8,658 nt of DNA, from the NCBI GenBank assembly GCA_045403015.1, contig JAXIPI010000208.1, positions 1-8,658 of the forward strand, written 5' to 3'. Every line of letters begins with the position of its first letter. The stretch's first letter is position 1. A program made the position numbers and the translations under genes. This document shows positions 1-5,502 of this stretch, piece by piece. The notes beneath the pieces are model-generated. The model did no database searches and was not told the DNA's origin. It saw only the letters and a program-made list of their open reading frames with translations. This DNA is from Gaiellasilicea sp045403015 (GTDB taxonomy: Bacteria > Actinomycetota > Thermoleophilia > Gaiellales > Gaiellaceae).

Positions 1-1
1 C

Positions 2-817
2 CGCGGTATCAACGGCTCGGTTCTGCTCGACTTGACGCATCTCGGCGCGGAGCGGATCCTGACTCGCCTGCCGGGCACGCGCGAGCTGTCGATGGTCTAC
101 GCGGGCGTCGACCCGATCCACGAGCCGATCCCGGTTCGCCCGGGCGCGCACTACCACATGGGAGGGGTCGAGACGGACTCCGACGGCCTCACCGAGCTGA
201 CCGGCCTCTACGCTGCGGGCGAGGTCGCGTGCGTGTCCGTGCACGGCGCCAATCGTCTCGGCGGCAACTCGCTGATGGAGACGATCACCTTCGGCCGGCG
301 CGCCGGGCACGCTGCCGCCGAATGGGCGCTCGCGAACACGACCATCAACGTGCCCGAGTCCGCGACGCGGGACGCCGAGCGCGAGCTGAAGGAGCTGCTC
401 GGCCGCACGAGCGGGGAGCGCCCGTGGCAGATCCGCGACGAGCTCGGCCAGACGATGCTGAAGAACTTCGGCGTCTTCCGGCGCGAAGACCAGATGAAGG
501 AGCAGATCGGGATCATCGAGAGCCTGCGCGAGCGGTACCCGAACGTCGTCGTCGAGGACAAGGGCGACGTCTTCAACTCCGACCTGACGCAGGCGCTCGA
601 GCTCGGCTACCTCCTCGACATTGCCGCCTGCATGCTCCAGGCTGGGATTGCGCGCAAGGAGAGCAGGGGCGCCCATTCGCGCCCGCACGACTATCCGACT
701 CGCGACGACGAGAACTTCATGAAGCACTCGATCACGCGTTGGAAGGACGGCGCGCCCGAGCTGTCGTACAAAGAGGTGCGGTTCACGAAATACCTCCCAG
801 AGGAGAGGAAGTACTAG
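2..817 (+). CDS. sdhA: Succinate dehydrogenase/fumarate reductase flavoprotein subunit, C-terminal part (5' end outside window)
   Basis: This is the catalytic flavoprotein that oxidises succinate to fumarate (or the reverse) using covalently bound FAD and passes electrons to the iron-sulfur subunit. About 271 residues are visible, starting mid-protein in frame at base 2. The motif HYHMGG (bases 155-172) matches the substrate-binding His region of SdhA. HGANRLGGNS (bases 241-270) is the hallmark FAD/substrate loop and carries the conserved Arg. SRGAHSRPHDYPTRDDENF (bases 662-718) is the characteristic C-terminal helical-domain signature. The N-terminal FAD-binding domain, the flavinylation His, the main catalytic Arg and any Tat signal lie upstream of the window. 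The gene ends with TAG at 815-817, two bases before the next start, so it is the upstream member of an operon with the lipoprotein, sdhB and the CCG subunit. Succinate dehydrogenase versus fumarate reductase cannot be decided from this part. Confidence 0.96.
   Translation, partial: RGINGSVLLDLTHLGAERILTRLPGTRELSMVYAGVDPIHEPIPVRPGAHYHMGGVETDSDGLTELTGLYAAGEVACVSVHGANRLGGNSLMETITFGRRAGHAAAEWALANTTINVPESATRDAERELKELLGRTSGERPWQIRDELGQTMLKNFGVFRREDQMKEQIGIIESLRERYPNVVVEDKGDVFNSDLTQALELGYLLDIAACMLQAGIARKESRGAHSRPHDYPTRDDENFMKHSITRWKDGAPELSYKEVRFTKYLPEERKY
801..808 (+). promoter_or_regulatory. Ribosome binding site for the lipoprotein gene
   Basis: AGGAGAGG lies inside the last codons of sdhA, 11 bases before ATG 820. 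It is a good Shine-Dalgarno match and supports ATG 820 as the start rather than any of the upstream in-frame codons, which overlap sdhA. Confidence 0.6.
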
Positions 818-819
818 AG

Positions 820-1674
820 ATGGGGACGACGATCAGGAACACGCTCGCGGGACTGCTCGCGCTGCTCATGGCCTTCGCGATCGCGGCGTGTGGCGGCGAC
901 ACCGTTGCGCTCGACCCGGTGGCGGAGGCGGCGACAAGGACCGGCGCCGCGGACTCGATGCGGATCGAGATGCGCATGACCATGGCGGCGCCCGAGTACG
1001 GCCCCAAGCCCGTGACCTTCACGACTACGGGCATCGCGGCGGGCAAGCGAGCCGCGATGACGATGCGGATGCCGGCAGTCGAGGGCGTCGAATTGGGCGA
1101 CATCGAGATCCGCAGCGACGGCCTCGTGGTGTACATGCGCATGCCGTTCCTCCAGGCGGCGGCACCTCAGCTGAAGCCGTGGATCAAGATCGATCTCCGC
1201 GAGGCCGGCAAGGACCTCGGCGTCGATTTCGACGCGCTCATGGAGCTGAGTGCCCAGATGGACCCGACCAAGGCACTCGCGTTCCTTCGTGCGGCCGGCA
1301 AGGTCGACGAGCTCGGCAGCGCGACGGTGCGCGGCGTAGAGACCACTCGCTACAAGGGAGTCATCGATCTCGAGCGCTACGCGAAGCAGCTCGAGAAGAA
1401 GGGCGGCGGCAAGGCTGCAGCAAGCTCCGTGCGGAAGCTGATCGAGCTGACCGGCGAGAGCACGATGCCGATCGAGCTGTGGATCGACGAGGACTCACTC
1501 GTTCGCCGGATGGCCTGGGAGCAGACGGTGTCGGCCAGCGCCGGACAGAGTCCGACGACCGTCAAGGCGACAATGGATCTGTTCGACTACGGCGTCGACG
1601 CGAACGTCGTGATCCCACCGGACAACCAGACGTCGTCGTTCGACGACCTGCAGAAGCTGGGGGAGGGAGGCTGA
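820..1674 (+). CDS. Secreted lipoprotein, LppX/LprAFG (LolA-like) type, inside the sdh operon
   Basis: This is a 284-residue predicted lipoprotein. The N-terminus has a short positive region (R6), a hydrophobic core at residues 9-22 and a lipobox AIAAC with Cys24 followed by GG, so it should be lipidated and held on the outer face of the membrane. The rest reads as a beta-rich LolA/LppX-like fold. Family-like features are the segment around VDELGSATVRGVETTRYKG (about residues 165-183), ELWIDEDSLVRRMAWEQ (about 225-241) and a C-terminal DLFDYGV...PPDN stretch. The LppX/LprAFG relatives bind lipids or lipoglycans in mycobacteria; binding here is inference. The assignment rests on recognised pattern, not on a search. 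The gene sits two bases after sdhA, and its stop TGA (1672-1674) shares one base with the sdhB start. Co-expression with succinate dehydrogenase is therefore very likely, although a lipoprotein is not a known part of that enzyme. Confidence 0.88.
   Translation: MGTTIRNTLAGLLALLMAFAIAACGGDTVALDPVAEAATRTGAADSMRIEMRMTMAAPEYGPKPVTFTTTGIAAGKRAAMTMRMPAVEGVELGDIEIRSDGLVVYMRMPFLQAAAPQLKPWIKIDLREAGKDLGVDFDALMELSAQMDPTKALAFLRAAGKVDELGSATVRGVETTRYKGVIDLERYAKQLEKKGGGKAAASSVRKLIELTGESTMPIELWIDEDSLVRRMAWEQTVSASAGQSPTTVKATMDLFDYGVDANVVIPPDNQTSSFDDLQKLGEGG
1661..1670 (+). promoter_or_regulatory. Ribosome binding site for sdhB
   Basis: GGGAGGGAGG lies in the last codons of the lipoprotein gene, just upstream of ATG 1674. 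A GGAG core at 1662-1665 is eight bases from the start. With the one-base stop/start overlap, it fixes the sdhB start. Confidence 0.6.
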
Positions 1675-2717
1675 TGCAGGTCGCATTGAAGATCTGGCGG
1701 TACGACGCCAAGACTGGCGACAAGGCGCTGCGCGAGTACGAGTTCGATGCGCCCGAGGAGGCAACGCTGCTCGACTGCCTCGACATCGTCAAGGACCGGC
1801 AAGACGGCTCGCTCGCCTACCGCAAGAGCTGCCGGATGATGATCTGCGGCTCGTGCGGGATGCGGATGAACGGCGCCGCGGTGCTCGCCTGCAAGGTGCG
1901 GATGTACGAGATCGCGAACGCCGGCCACGTGCCCGTCATCTCCGCGATGGGGAACCTCCCCGTGATCAAGGACCTCGTCGTCGACATGGATCCCTTCTGG
2001 GCCAAGTTCAAGGCGATGAAGCCGTACCTCCAGCCGGGCTACGACCTCCCCGAGGACGGCCGCGAGCACGTGATCTCACAGGAGCGGATGAACGTCATCC
2101 ACAAGGAGTCGCTCTGCATCAACTGCGGGTGCTGCGTCTCCGAGTGCAACGCGATGGAGTCCGATCCCGAGTTCATGGGGCCGCAGGCGCTCGCGAAGGG
2201 AATGCGTTTCGTCGGCGACCCGCGCGACGCGGCCAAGGCCGAGCGGCTCGACGAGTACAGCAGCGAGCACGGGATCTGGGAATGCACCCGCTGCTACTTC
2301 TGCAACGAGCGCTGCCCCAAGGGCGTCGACCCACGTGACGCGATCGCGAAGCTCGGCGCCGAGGCGATGAAGGAGGGCATCGACGACGACATGGGCGCCA
2401 AGCACGCGAAGTGGTTCGTCACCTCCGCGAAGACGACCGGCTGGCTACGCGAGACCGAGCTCGTCCCGAAGACCCAGGGCATCGTCTCCTCGATCAAGGA
2501 GATGAAGTTCGCGATGGGGCTCCTGAAGCACGGCAAGGTGCCCATTCCCTTCCCGCCGCACGTCGCCGAAGGCGTCAAGGAGTCGCGGGCGCTCTACGAC
2601 CTCGTCAAGCAGCAAGGGCGTGACGGAGCGCTCGGGATCGTCCAGGGCGAGCGAGCCCTCGGGCGCATCGAGCACGTTGCCGGCGAGCACGCGGCGAAAG
2701 AACGAGACGCGGAGTGA
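1674..2717 (+). CDS. sdhB: Succinate dehydrogenase/fumarate reductase iron-sulfur subunit, class E-like
   Basis: This 347-residue electron-transfer subunit carries electrons from the SdhA flavin towards quinone. The N-terminal plant-type 2Fe-2S ferredoxin domain has Cys53, Cys58, Cys61 and Cys73 (pattern C-x4-C-x2-C-x11-C). The C-terminal dicluster domain has Cys148-x2-Cys151-x-Cys153-Cys154-x3-Cys158 and then Cys204-x2-Cys207-x2-Cys210-x3-Cys214-Pro. Classical SdhB has C-x5-C-x3-C-P in the second motif and binds a 3Fe-4S centre there. The additional Cys207 creates a full ferredoxin-like set, as described for archaeal class E enzymes that carry a second 4Fe-4S centre. The protein is about 100 residues longer than the roughly 240-residue E. 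coli subunit. The extra length is a charged tail after Cys214 with no membrane segment. ATG 1674 overlaps the previous stop by one base. The stop TGA overlaps the next gene's GTG in a GTGA junction, indicating translational coupling. Confidence 0.96.
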   Translation: MQVALKIWRYDAKTGDKALREYEFDAPEEATLLDCLDIVKDRQDGSLAYRKSCRMMICGSCGMRMNGAAVLACKVRMYEIANAGHVPVISAMGNLPVIKDLVVDMDPFWAKFKAMKPYLQPGYDLPEDGREHVISQERMNVIHKESLCINCGCCVSECNAMESDPEFMGPQALAKGMRFVGDPRDAAKAERLDEYSSEHGIWECTRCYFCNERCPKGVDPRDAIAKLGAEAMKEGIDDDMGAKHAKWFVTSAKTTGWLRETELVPKTQGIVSSIKEMKFAMGLLKHGKVPIPFPPHVAEGVKESRALYDLVKQQGRDGALGIVQGERALGRIEHVAGEHAAKERDAE

Positions 2718-3598
2718 GAAAGGTCGCCTACTACAAGGGCTGCCTCGCGTCGCTCTCGGCGAAGGAGCTCGACATCTCGACGCAGGCGCTCTCGCCGAAG
2801 GTAGGGCTGGAGCTGATCGAGCTCGAGACGGTCACGTGCTGCGGCGCGGGCGACATCCACGAGGCCGAGCCCGACTACTACCTGCACCTGAACGCACGCA
2901 TCCTGGCCTATTCCGAGGCGACCGGGTGCGACACGCTGATGACGGTCTGCAACGTCTGCACGCTCAACCTGCGGCAGGCGAACTTCCAGTTGCAGGGCGA
3001 CGCGGCGTTGCTCGAGCGTGTCAACGACAACCTCGCGAAGGTCGGCGTGCCGGAGTACAAGGGCACCGTCGACGTCCAGCACTTCCTCTGGCTCGTCGCC
3101 GCCGGTGAAGGCTATGAGCTGCTGCAGGCGGCGGCGCACAAGGGCCTGAAGGGCCTCAAGATCGCGCCGTTCTACGGCTGCCAGATCCTGCGACCATCGA
3201 AGCTGCTCGGTTTCGAGGACCCCGACCAGCCCTCATCGCTCGAACGGATCATCGAGGCGTGCGGCGGCGAGGCGATCGACTATCCGGCGAAGATCAAATG
3301 CTGCGGCTTCCCGATCATCCAGGCCCGCGAGGAAACGGCGCTCGGCGAGCTGATCCAGCCGATCGAGCAGGCGAAGGAGGCCGGCGCGGACGCGATCGTC
3401 ACTCCCTGCCCCCTCTGCCACCTGTCACTCGACGCCTGGCAGACGAAGCTGAAGAAGCAGACGGGCAAGGACTTCCAGATGCCGATCCTGCACCTCTCGC
3501 AGCTGATCGGAGTTGCCGCGGGTCTCGAGGCGTCGGAACTGAAATTCAAGCGCCATGTCGTCTCCGTACAGCCTGTGCTCGAGAAATTGAGCGTCTGA
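2714..3598 (+). CDS. sdhE: CCG-domain (HdrB-like) subunit of succinate dehydrogenase/fumarate reductase, SdhE type
   Basis: This 294-residue protein has two cysteine-rich CCG domains, the signature of HdrB and of the anchor-replacing subunit in class E succinate:quinone oxidoreductases. Domain 1 has Cys10, then Cys42-Cys43-Gly, then Cys79-x2-Cys82. Domain 2 has Cys156, then Cys196-Cys197-Gly, then Cys232-x2-Cys235. In HdrB such motifs bind non-cubane 4Fe-4S clusters. In SdhABE-type enzymes this subunit takes the place of the haem-bearing SdhC/SdhD membrane anchors and probably handles the quinone end. No transmembrane segment is visible, so binding would be peripheral. The GTG start at 2714 overlaps the sdhB stop by four bases, with no good Shine-Dalgarno spacing, so coupling is the likely mode of initiation. 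The symbol refers to the class E subunit, not to the unrelated flavinylation factor also called SdhE. An unrelated HdrB-like oxidoreductase is less likely because the gene is fused into the sdhA-sdhB operon. Confidence 0.93.
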   Translation: MRKVAYYKGCLASLSAKELDISTQALSPKVGLELIELETVTCCGAGDIHEAEPDYYLHLNARILAYSEATGCDTLMTVCNVCTLNLRQANFQLQGDAALLERVNDNLAKVGVPEYKGTVDVQHFLWLVAAGEGYELLQAAAHKGLKGLKIAPFYGCQILRPSKLLGFEDPDQPSSLERIIEACGGEAIDYPAKIKCCGFPIIQAREETALGELIQPIEQAKEAGADAIVTPCPLCHLSLDAWQTKLKKQTGKDFQMPILHLSQLIGVAAGLEASELKFKRHVVSVQPVLEKLSV

Positions 3599-3608
3599 TC
3601 GCAAGGTT

Positions 3609-3644
3609 CCGCCCGCTCCGACGTCTTCATGAGTGGAGGGGCGG
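3609..3644 (+). terminator. GC-rich hairpin after sdhE, possible weak terminator or start-site occluder
   Basis: Bases 3609-3619 pair with 3635-3644 to give ten base pairs with one bulged G (3615) and a 15-base loop, followed by TTT at 3645-3647. It begins 11 bases after the sdhE stop. The T-tract is short, so termination would be weak. The 3' arm and loop contain the GTG start (3633) of the next gene, so the hairpin could instead limit that gene's translation. High GC content makes chance pairing common. Confidence 0.35.
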
Positions 3645-4460
3645 TTTCGGGGCCGGCGATCCTGGGGGGCGCCGGCCCTGATCCTTTGGGCTTTTGCCGC
3701 GCTCGCACTCGTCATCGGCGGGCTGCTGGCCTACGGCTGGTTCGAGGCCGGCTGGCTGCGCACTCGCGTTCTCGACGTGCCCGTCGACGGGCTGCCGGTC
3801 GAGCTCGAGGGGCTCCGGATCGCGCACCTCTCCGACTTTCACCTCGGGCCGCCGTCGCGCGGGAGCGTCGCCGTGCGAAAAGCCGCGGGCTGGGTGCGCG
3901 AGCGCCGGCCCGATCTCGTCGTCGCCACAGGAGACCTCCTGTCGCACCCACGCGGCCGCGTGCAGCTCGACGAGACGCTGAAGGGGCTCGGCGCATTTGC
4001 CGTGCTCGGAAACCACGACATCGCAGTCACGCGAGACCCGTTCTCCCGACCGGCCGCGCTGGAGGGGCTGCCGGCGACGCTGCTCCTTGACGAGTCGCGG
4101 ACGGTCGAGCGGCGGGGCGGGCGGATTCAGATCGCCGGCATGGGTCCGCACCCGGTTGGAGCGGTGCCGGCTCCGGACGCCGAAGCTGACCTGCGGGTGC
4201 TCCTGAGCCACTATCCGAGGCTGACCGCGCCCGGCTATCAGCTCGTCCTCGCCGGCCACATGCATGCCGGCCAGATCGTGCTGCCCTATCCGGGAGGAAA
4301 GATCCGCTTCGCGCATCTCCGCGCCAAGTTCGCCGAGGGTCTGTACCGGCGCGGGGGAGTGACTCTCCACGTCTCGCCCGGCCTCGGCACGACGTTTCTT
4401 CCCCTCCGCTTCTTCGCCCGGCCCGAGGTGACCGAGCTGGTTCTAAGATCCGTTGACTAG
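3633..4460 (+). CDS. Membrane-anchored calcineurin-like metallophosphoesterase
   Basis: This is a 275-residue protein with one N-terminal hydrophobic segment (residues 13-36), likely a membrane anchor, and then a complete metallophosphoesterase domain. The five metal-binding motifs are all visible: Asp68-x-His70 in LSDFHLG, Asp101 in ATGD, Asn127-His128-Asp129 in GNHD, His193 in LLSH, and His209-x-His211 in GHMHAGQ. The order and the GHxHxGQ ending resemble the YkuE/YaeI group of membrane-associated phosphoesterases. Such enzymes use a two-metal centre to hydrolyse phosphoesters. The substrate cannot be read from sequence. GTG 3633 is the earliest start in this frame because TGA lies at 3630-3632. 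The next ordinary start, GTG 3777, would remove the membrane segment. No convincing Shine-Dalgarno sequence is present, and two hairpins cover the 5' end. The stop TAG shares its last base with the next gene's GTG. Confidence 0.9.
   Translation: MEGRFRGRRSWGAPALILWAFAALALVIGGLLAYGWFEAGWLRTRVLDVPVDGLPVELEGLRIAHLSDFHLGPPSRGSVAVRKAAGWVRERRPDLVVATGDLLSHPRGRVQLDETLKGLGAFAVLGNHDIAVTRDPFSRPAALEGLPATLLLDESRTVERRGGRIQIAGMGPHPVGAVPAPDAEADLRVLLSHYPRLTAPGYQLVLAGHMHAGQIVLPYPGGKIRFAHLRAKFAEGLYRRGGVTLHVSPGLGTTFLPLRFFARPEVTELVLRSVD
3647..3681 (+). terminator. Second GC-rich hairpin inside the 5' end of the metallophosphoesterase gene
   Basis: Bases 3650-3658 and 3670-3678 are a perfect 9-bp inverted repeat (GGGCCGGCG/CGCCGGCCC) with an 11-base loop. 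It extends outward to about 12 pairs including one G-T wobble. T-containing sequence (TCCTTTGGGCTTTT) follows. This resembles an intrinsic terminator but lies within codons of the metallophosphoesterase, before its membrane segment, so attenuation or mere GC-rich coincidence are alternatives. Confidence 0.35.
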
Positions 4461-4750
4461 TGGAAGGTCATGCGGTCATCTCGCCCGACGTCCTCGCAAG
4501 CTATGCGGCCGATGCCGCACGCGAGGTCGAAGGCGTGCGCGAGCTTGCGGGCAAGGGCGTCAAGGTCGCGCGCGACGAGGGCCAGGTCGCCGTCGAGCTG
4601 CATCTCGTTCTCGACTGGGGCGCGCACGCCGGCGCGGTCGGTGCCAAGGTTCAGGCCAACGTGGCGGACTGCCTCGCCCGGATGGCGGACGTCCGTCCCC
4701 ACACCATCGACGTGATCGTGGAGGAATGGCACAACGCGTCGTCGGGCTGA
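4460..4750 (+). CDS. Asp23/Gls24-family protein
   Basis: This 96-residue protein matches the Asp23/Gls24 (alkaline shock, DUF322) pattern in outline. An opening GHAVISPDVLASYAADAA is followed by the EVEGVREL segment (the family's 'GV..L' motif). A beta-rich middle VAVELHLVLDWGAH precedes a helix VGAKVQANVADCLARM, and the end VRPHTIDVIVEEW corresponds to the family's 'VnV.V' strand. In Firmicutes, Asp23 is a membrane-associated cell-envelope stress protein; in actinobacteria the short members have no settled role. There is no signal peptide or membrane segment. GTG 4460 overlaps the preceding TAG by one base with no clear Shine-Dalgarno sequence, so translation is probably coupled to the metallophosphoesterase. 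The 3' end overlaps the next gene by 25 bases. Confidence 0.82.
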   Translation: MEGHAVISPDVLASYAADAAREVEGVRELAGKGVKVARDEGQVAVELHLVLDWGAHAGAVGAKVQANVADCLARMADVRPHTIDVIVEEWHNASSG

Positions 4751-5343
4751 CCGGAGCGACCCTCGAGCACGCTCCCTCCGTCTGCCAGACCTGCGTCTGG
4801 TGGCAGTCGCGCAACGGCCGGATCGCGGGAAAGGAGCGTTGGATCGAGAAGGCCGAGGACGAGTGGGGCGCTTGGGGAGCGCTCTACCGGGATGACGACG
4901 GACGCCTGCTCGGCTCGATCCAGTACGGGCCTTCGACGCTCTTTCCCCGCTCCGCCGAGCTTCCGGCAGGCCCTCCGTCCGACGATGCGGTGCTCGTGAC
5001 GTGCGTCTACGTCGTGTCGAGCGCGACGCCCTGGGTCGAGCAGTCGCTGTTCCTCGCCGCGATCGGTGAGGCGCGTGACAAGGGCGCGAGAGCGCTCGAG
5101 GCGTTCGCGTACCGCTACCCCGAGGGAGAGTCCACGTACGAGCGTTTCCTCGTCCATCGCACTGTCTTCCCGCGCGACTTCCTCGCCGACTTCGGCTTCC
5201 GCGTGGTGCGGACGCAGGGACGTGTCGAGCTGCTTCGGCTCGAGCTCGGGGGGCTCGTCCCGGTGCTCGAAGGCAAGCGGGCGCACGTGCTGCGGGTGAT
5301 CAAAGAGGCCTTCGCGCCGGCGCCCGTGCCGCAGCGCCCCTGA
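4726..5343 (+). CDS. GNAT-fold N-acetyltransferase-like protein
   Basis: This is a 205-residue cytoplasmic protein. The opening LTGATLEHAPSVCQTCVWW, with Cys20-x2-Cys23 and aromatic residues, is reminiscent of an actinobacterial GNAT subgroup. The order then fits the fold: LLGSIQYGPS (residues 61-70, central strand), VTCVYV (91-96, strand before the cofactor loop), a helix at about 103-120, and DFLADFGFRVVR (151-162, the typical C-terminal 'F...GF' strand). The acetyl-CoA loop expected after VTCVYV lacks a clear R/Q-x-x-G-x-G/A signature and reads SSATPWVEQS, so cofactor binding or activity may be altered. No substrate can be named. ATG 4726 lies within the end of the Gls24-like gene. GGAGGA sits directly against this ATG (4720-4725), too close for normal spacing, so reinitiation from the upstream gene is likely. 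No other ordinary start preserves the N-terminal motif. Confidence 0.78.
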   Translation: MAQRVVGLTGATLEHAPSVCQTCVWWQSRNGRIAGKERWIEKAEDEWGAWGALYRDDDGRLLGSIQYGPSTLFPRSAELPAGPPSDDAVLVTCVYVVSSATPWVEQSLFLAAIGEARDKGARALEAFAYRYPEGESTYERFLVHRTVFPRDFLADFGFRVVRTQGRVELLRLELGGLVPVLEGKRAHVLRVIKEAFAPAPVPQRP

Positions 5344-5362
5344 CGTCCAGCCGCATTCGTCG

Positions 5363-5398
5363 CTAGGTTTTCGATTAGCACCTGCGGAACAAACCTAG
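5363..5398. repeat. 8-bp inverted repeat in the gap before the secreted dehydrogenase gene
   Basis: CTAGGTTT (5363-5370) and AAACCTAG (5391-5398) are perfect inverted copies separated by 20 bases. The 126-base gap 5344-5469 is otherwise CT-rich on the + strand, with no clear Shine-Dalgarno or promoter boxes. The arms are AT-richer than their surroundings, so an operator or regulator site is plausible. As a terminator for the upstream genes it would be unusual because the stem is not GC-rich and no T-tract follows. Confidence 0.4.
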
Positions 5399-5400
5399 AC

Positions 5401-5502
5401 ACGCTCTCGCCACTCTCTCGCCTTCGACCCCCGCTCGCTCTCGTTGCTGCTGCCCTCGCAGTCGCAACCGTGGGCGGAGCTGTGCCCGCGAGCGCGACTG
5501 CC
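5401..5502 (+). other. Signal-peptide-like coding stretch without an ordinary start codon
   Basis: In the same frame as the downstream dehydrogenase, this stretch reads as a near-ideal Sec signal peptide. It has an n-region with two Arg (LSRLRP), a hydrophobic core of about 18 residues (LALVAAALAVATVGGAV) and a PASATA cleavage region. No ATG, GTG or TTG occurs in this frame between the stop at 5341 and GTG 5470, which lies inside the core. Possible rare starts are ACG 5401 and ATT 5374. A base error in the assembly (for example ACG for ATG at 5401) would also explain it. Confidence 0.6.

Noticed and set aside
229..819. In-frame upstream extension of the lipoprotein reading frame over sdhA
   Set aside because: The extension is an Arg/Ala-rich shadow of sdhA. 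The lipoprotein has its own ATG at 820, with a Shine-Dalgarno sequence, signal peptide and lipobox.
888..1673. In-frame upstream extension of the sdhB reading frame over the lipoprotein gene
   Set aside because: The residues are low-complexity Arg/Asp/Gly shadow sequence. The conserved SdhB start follows ATG 1674, which has a good ribosome binding site.
3627..4370. Long open frame (247 codons) on the - strand opposite the metallophosphoesterase
   Set aside because: It mirrors a gene with all five metallophosphoesterase motifs on the + strand. Its translation is rich in Arg, Pro and Glu without any recognisable motif, as expected for antisense frames in high-GC DNA.
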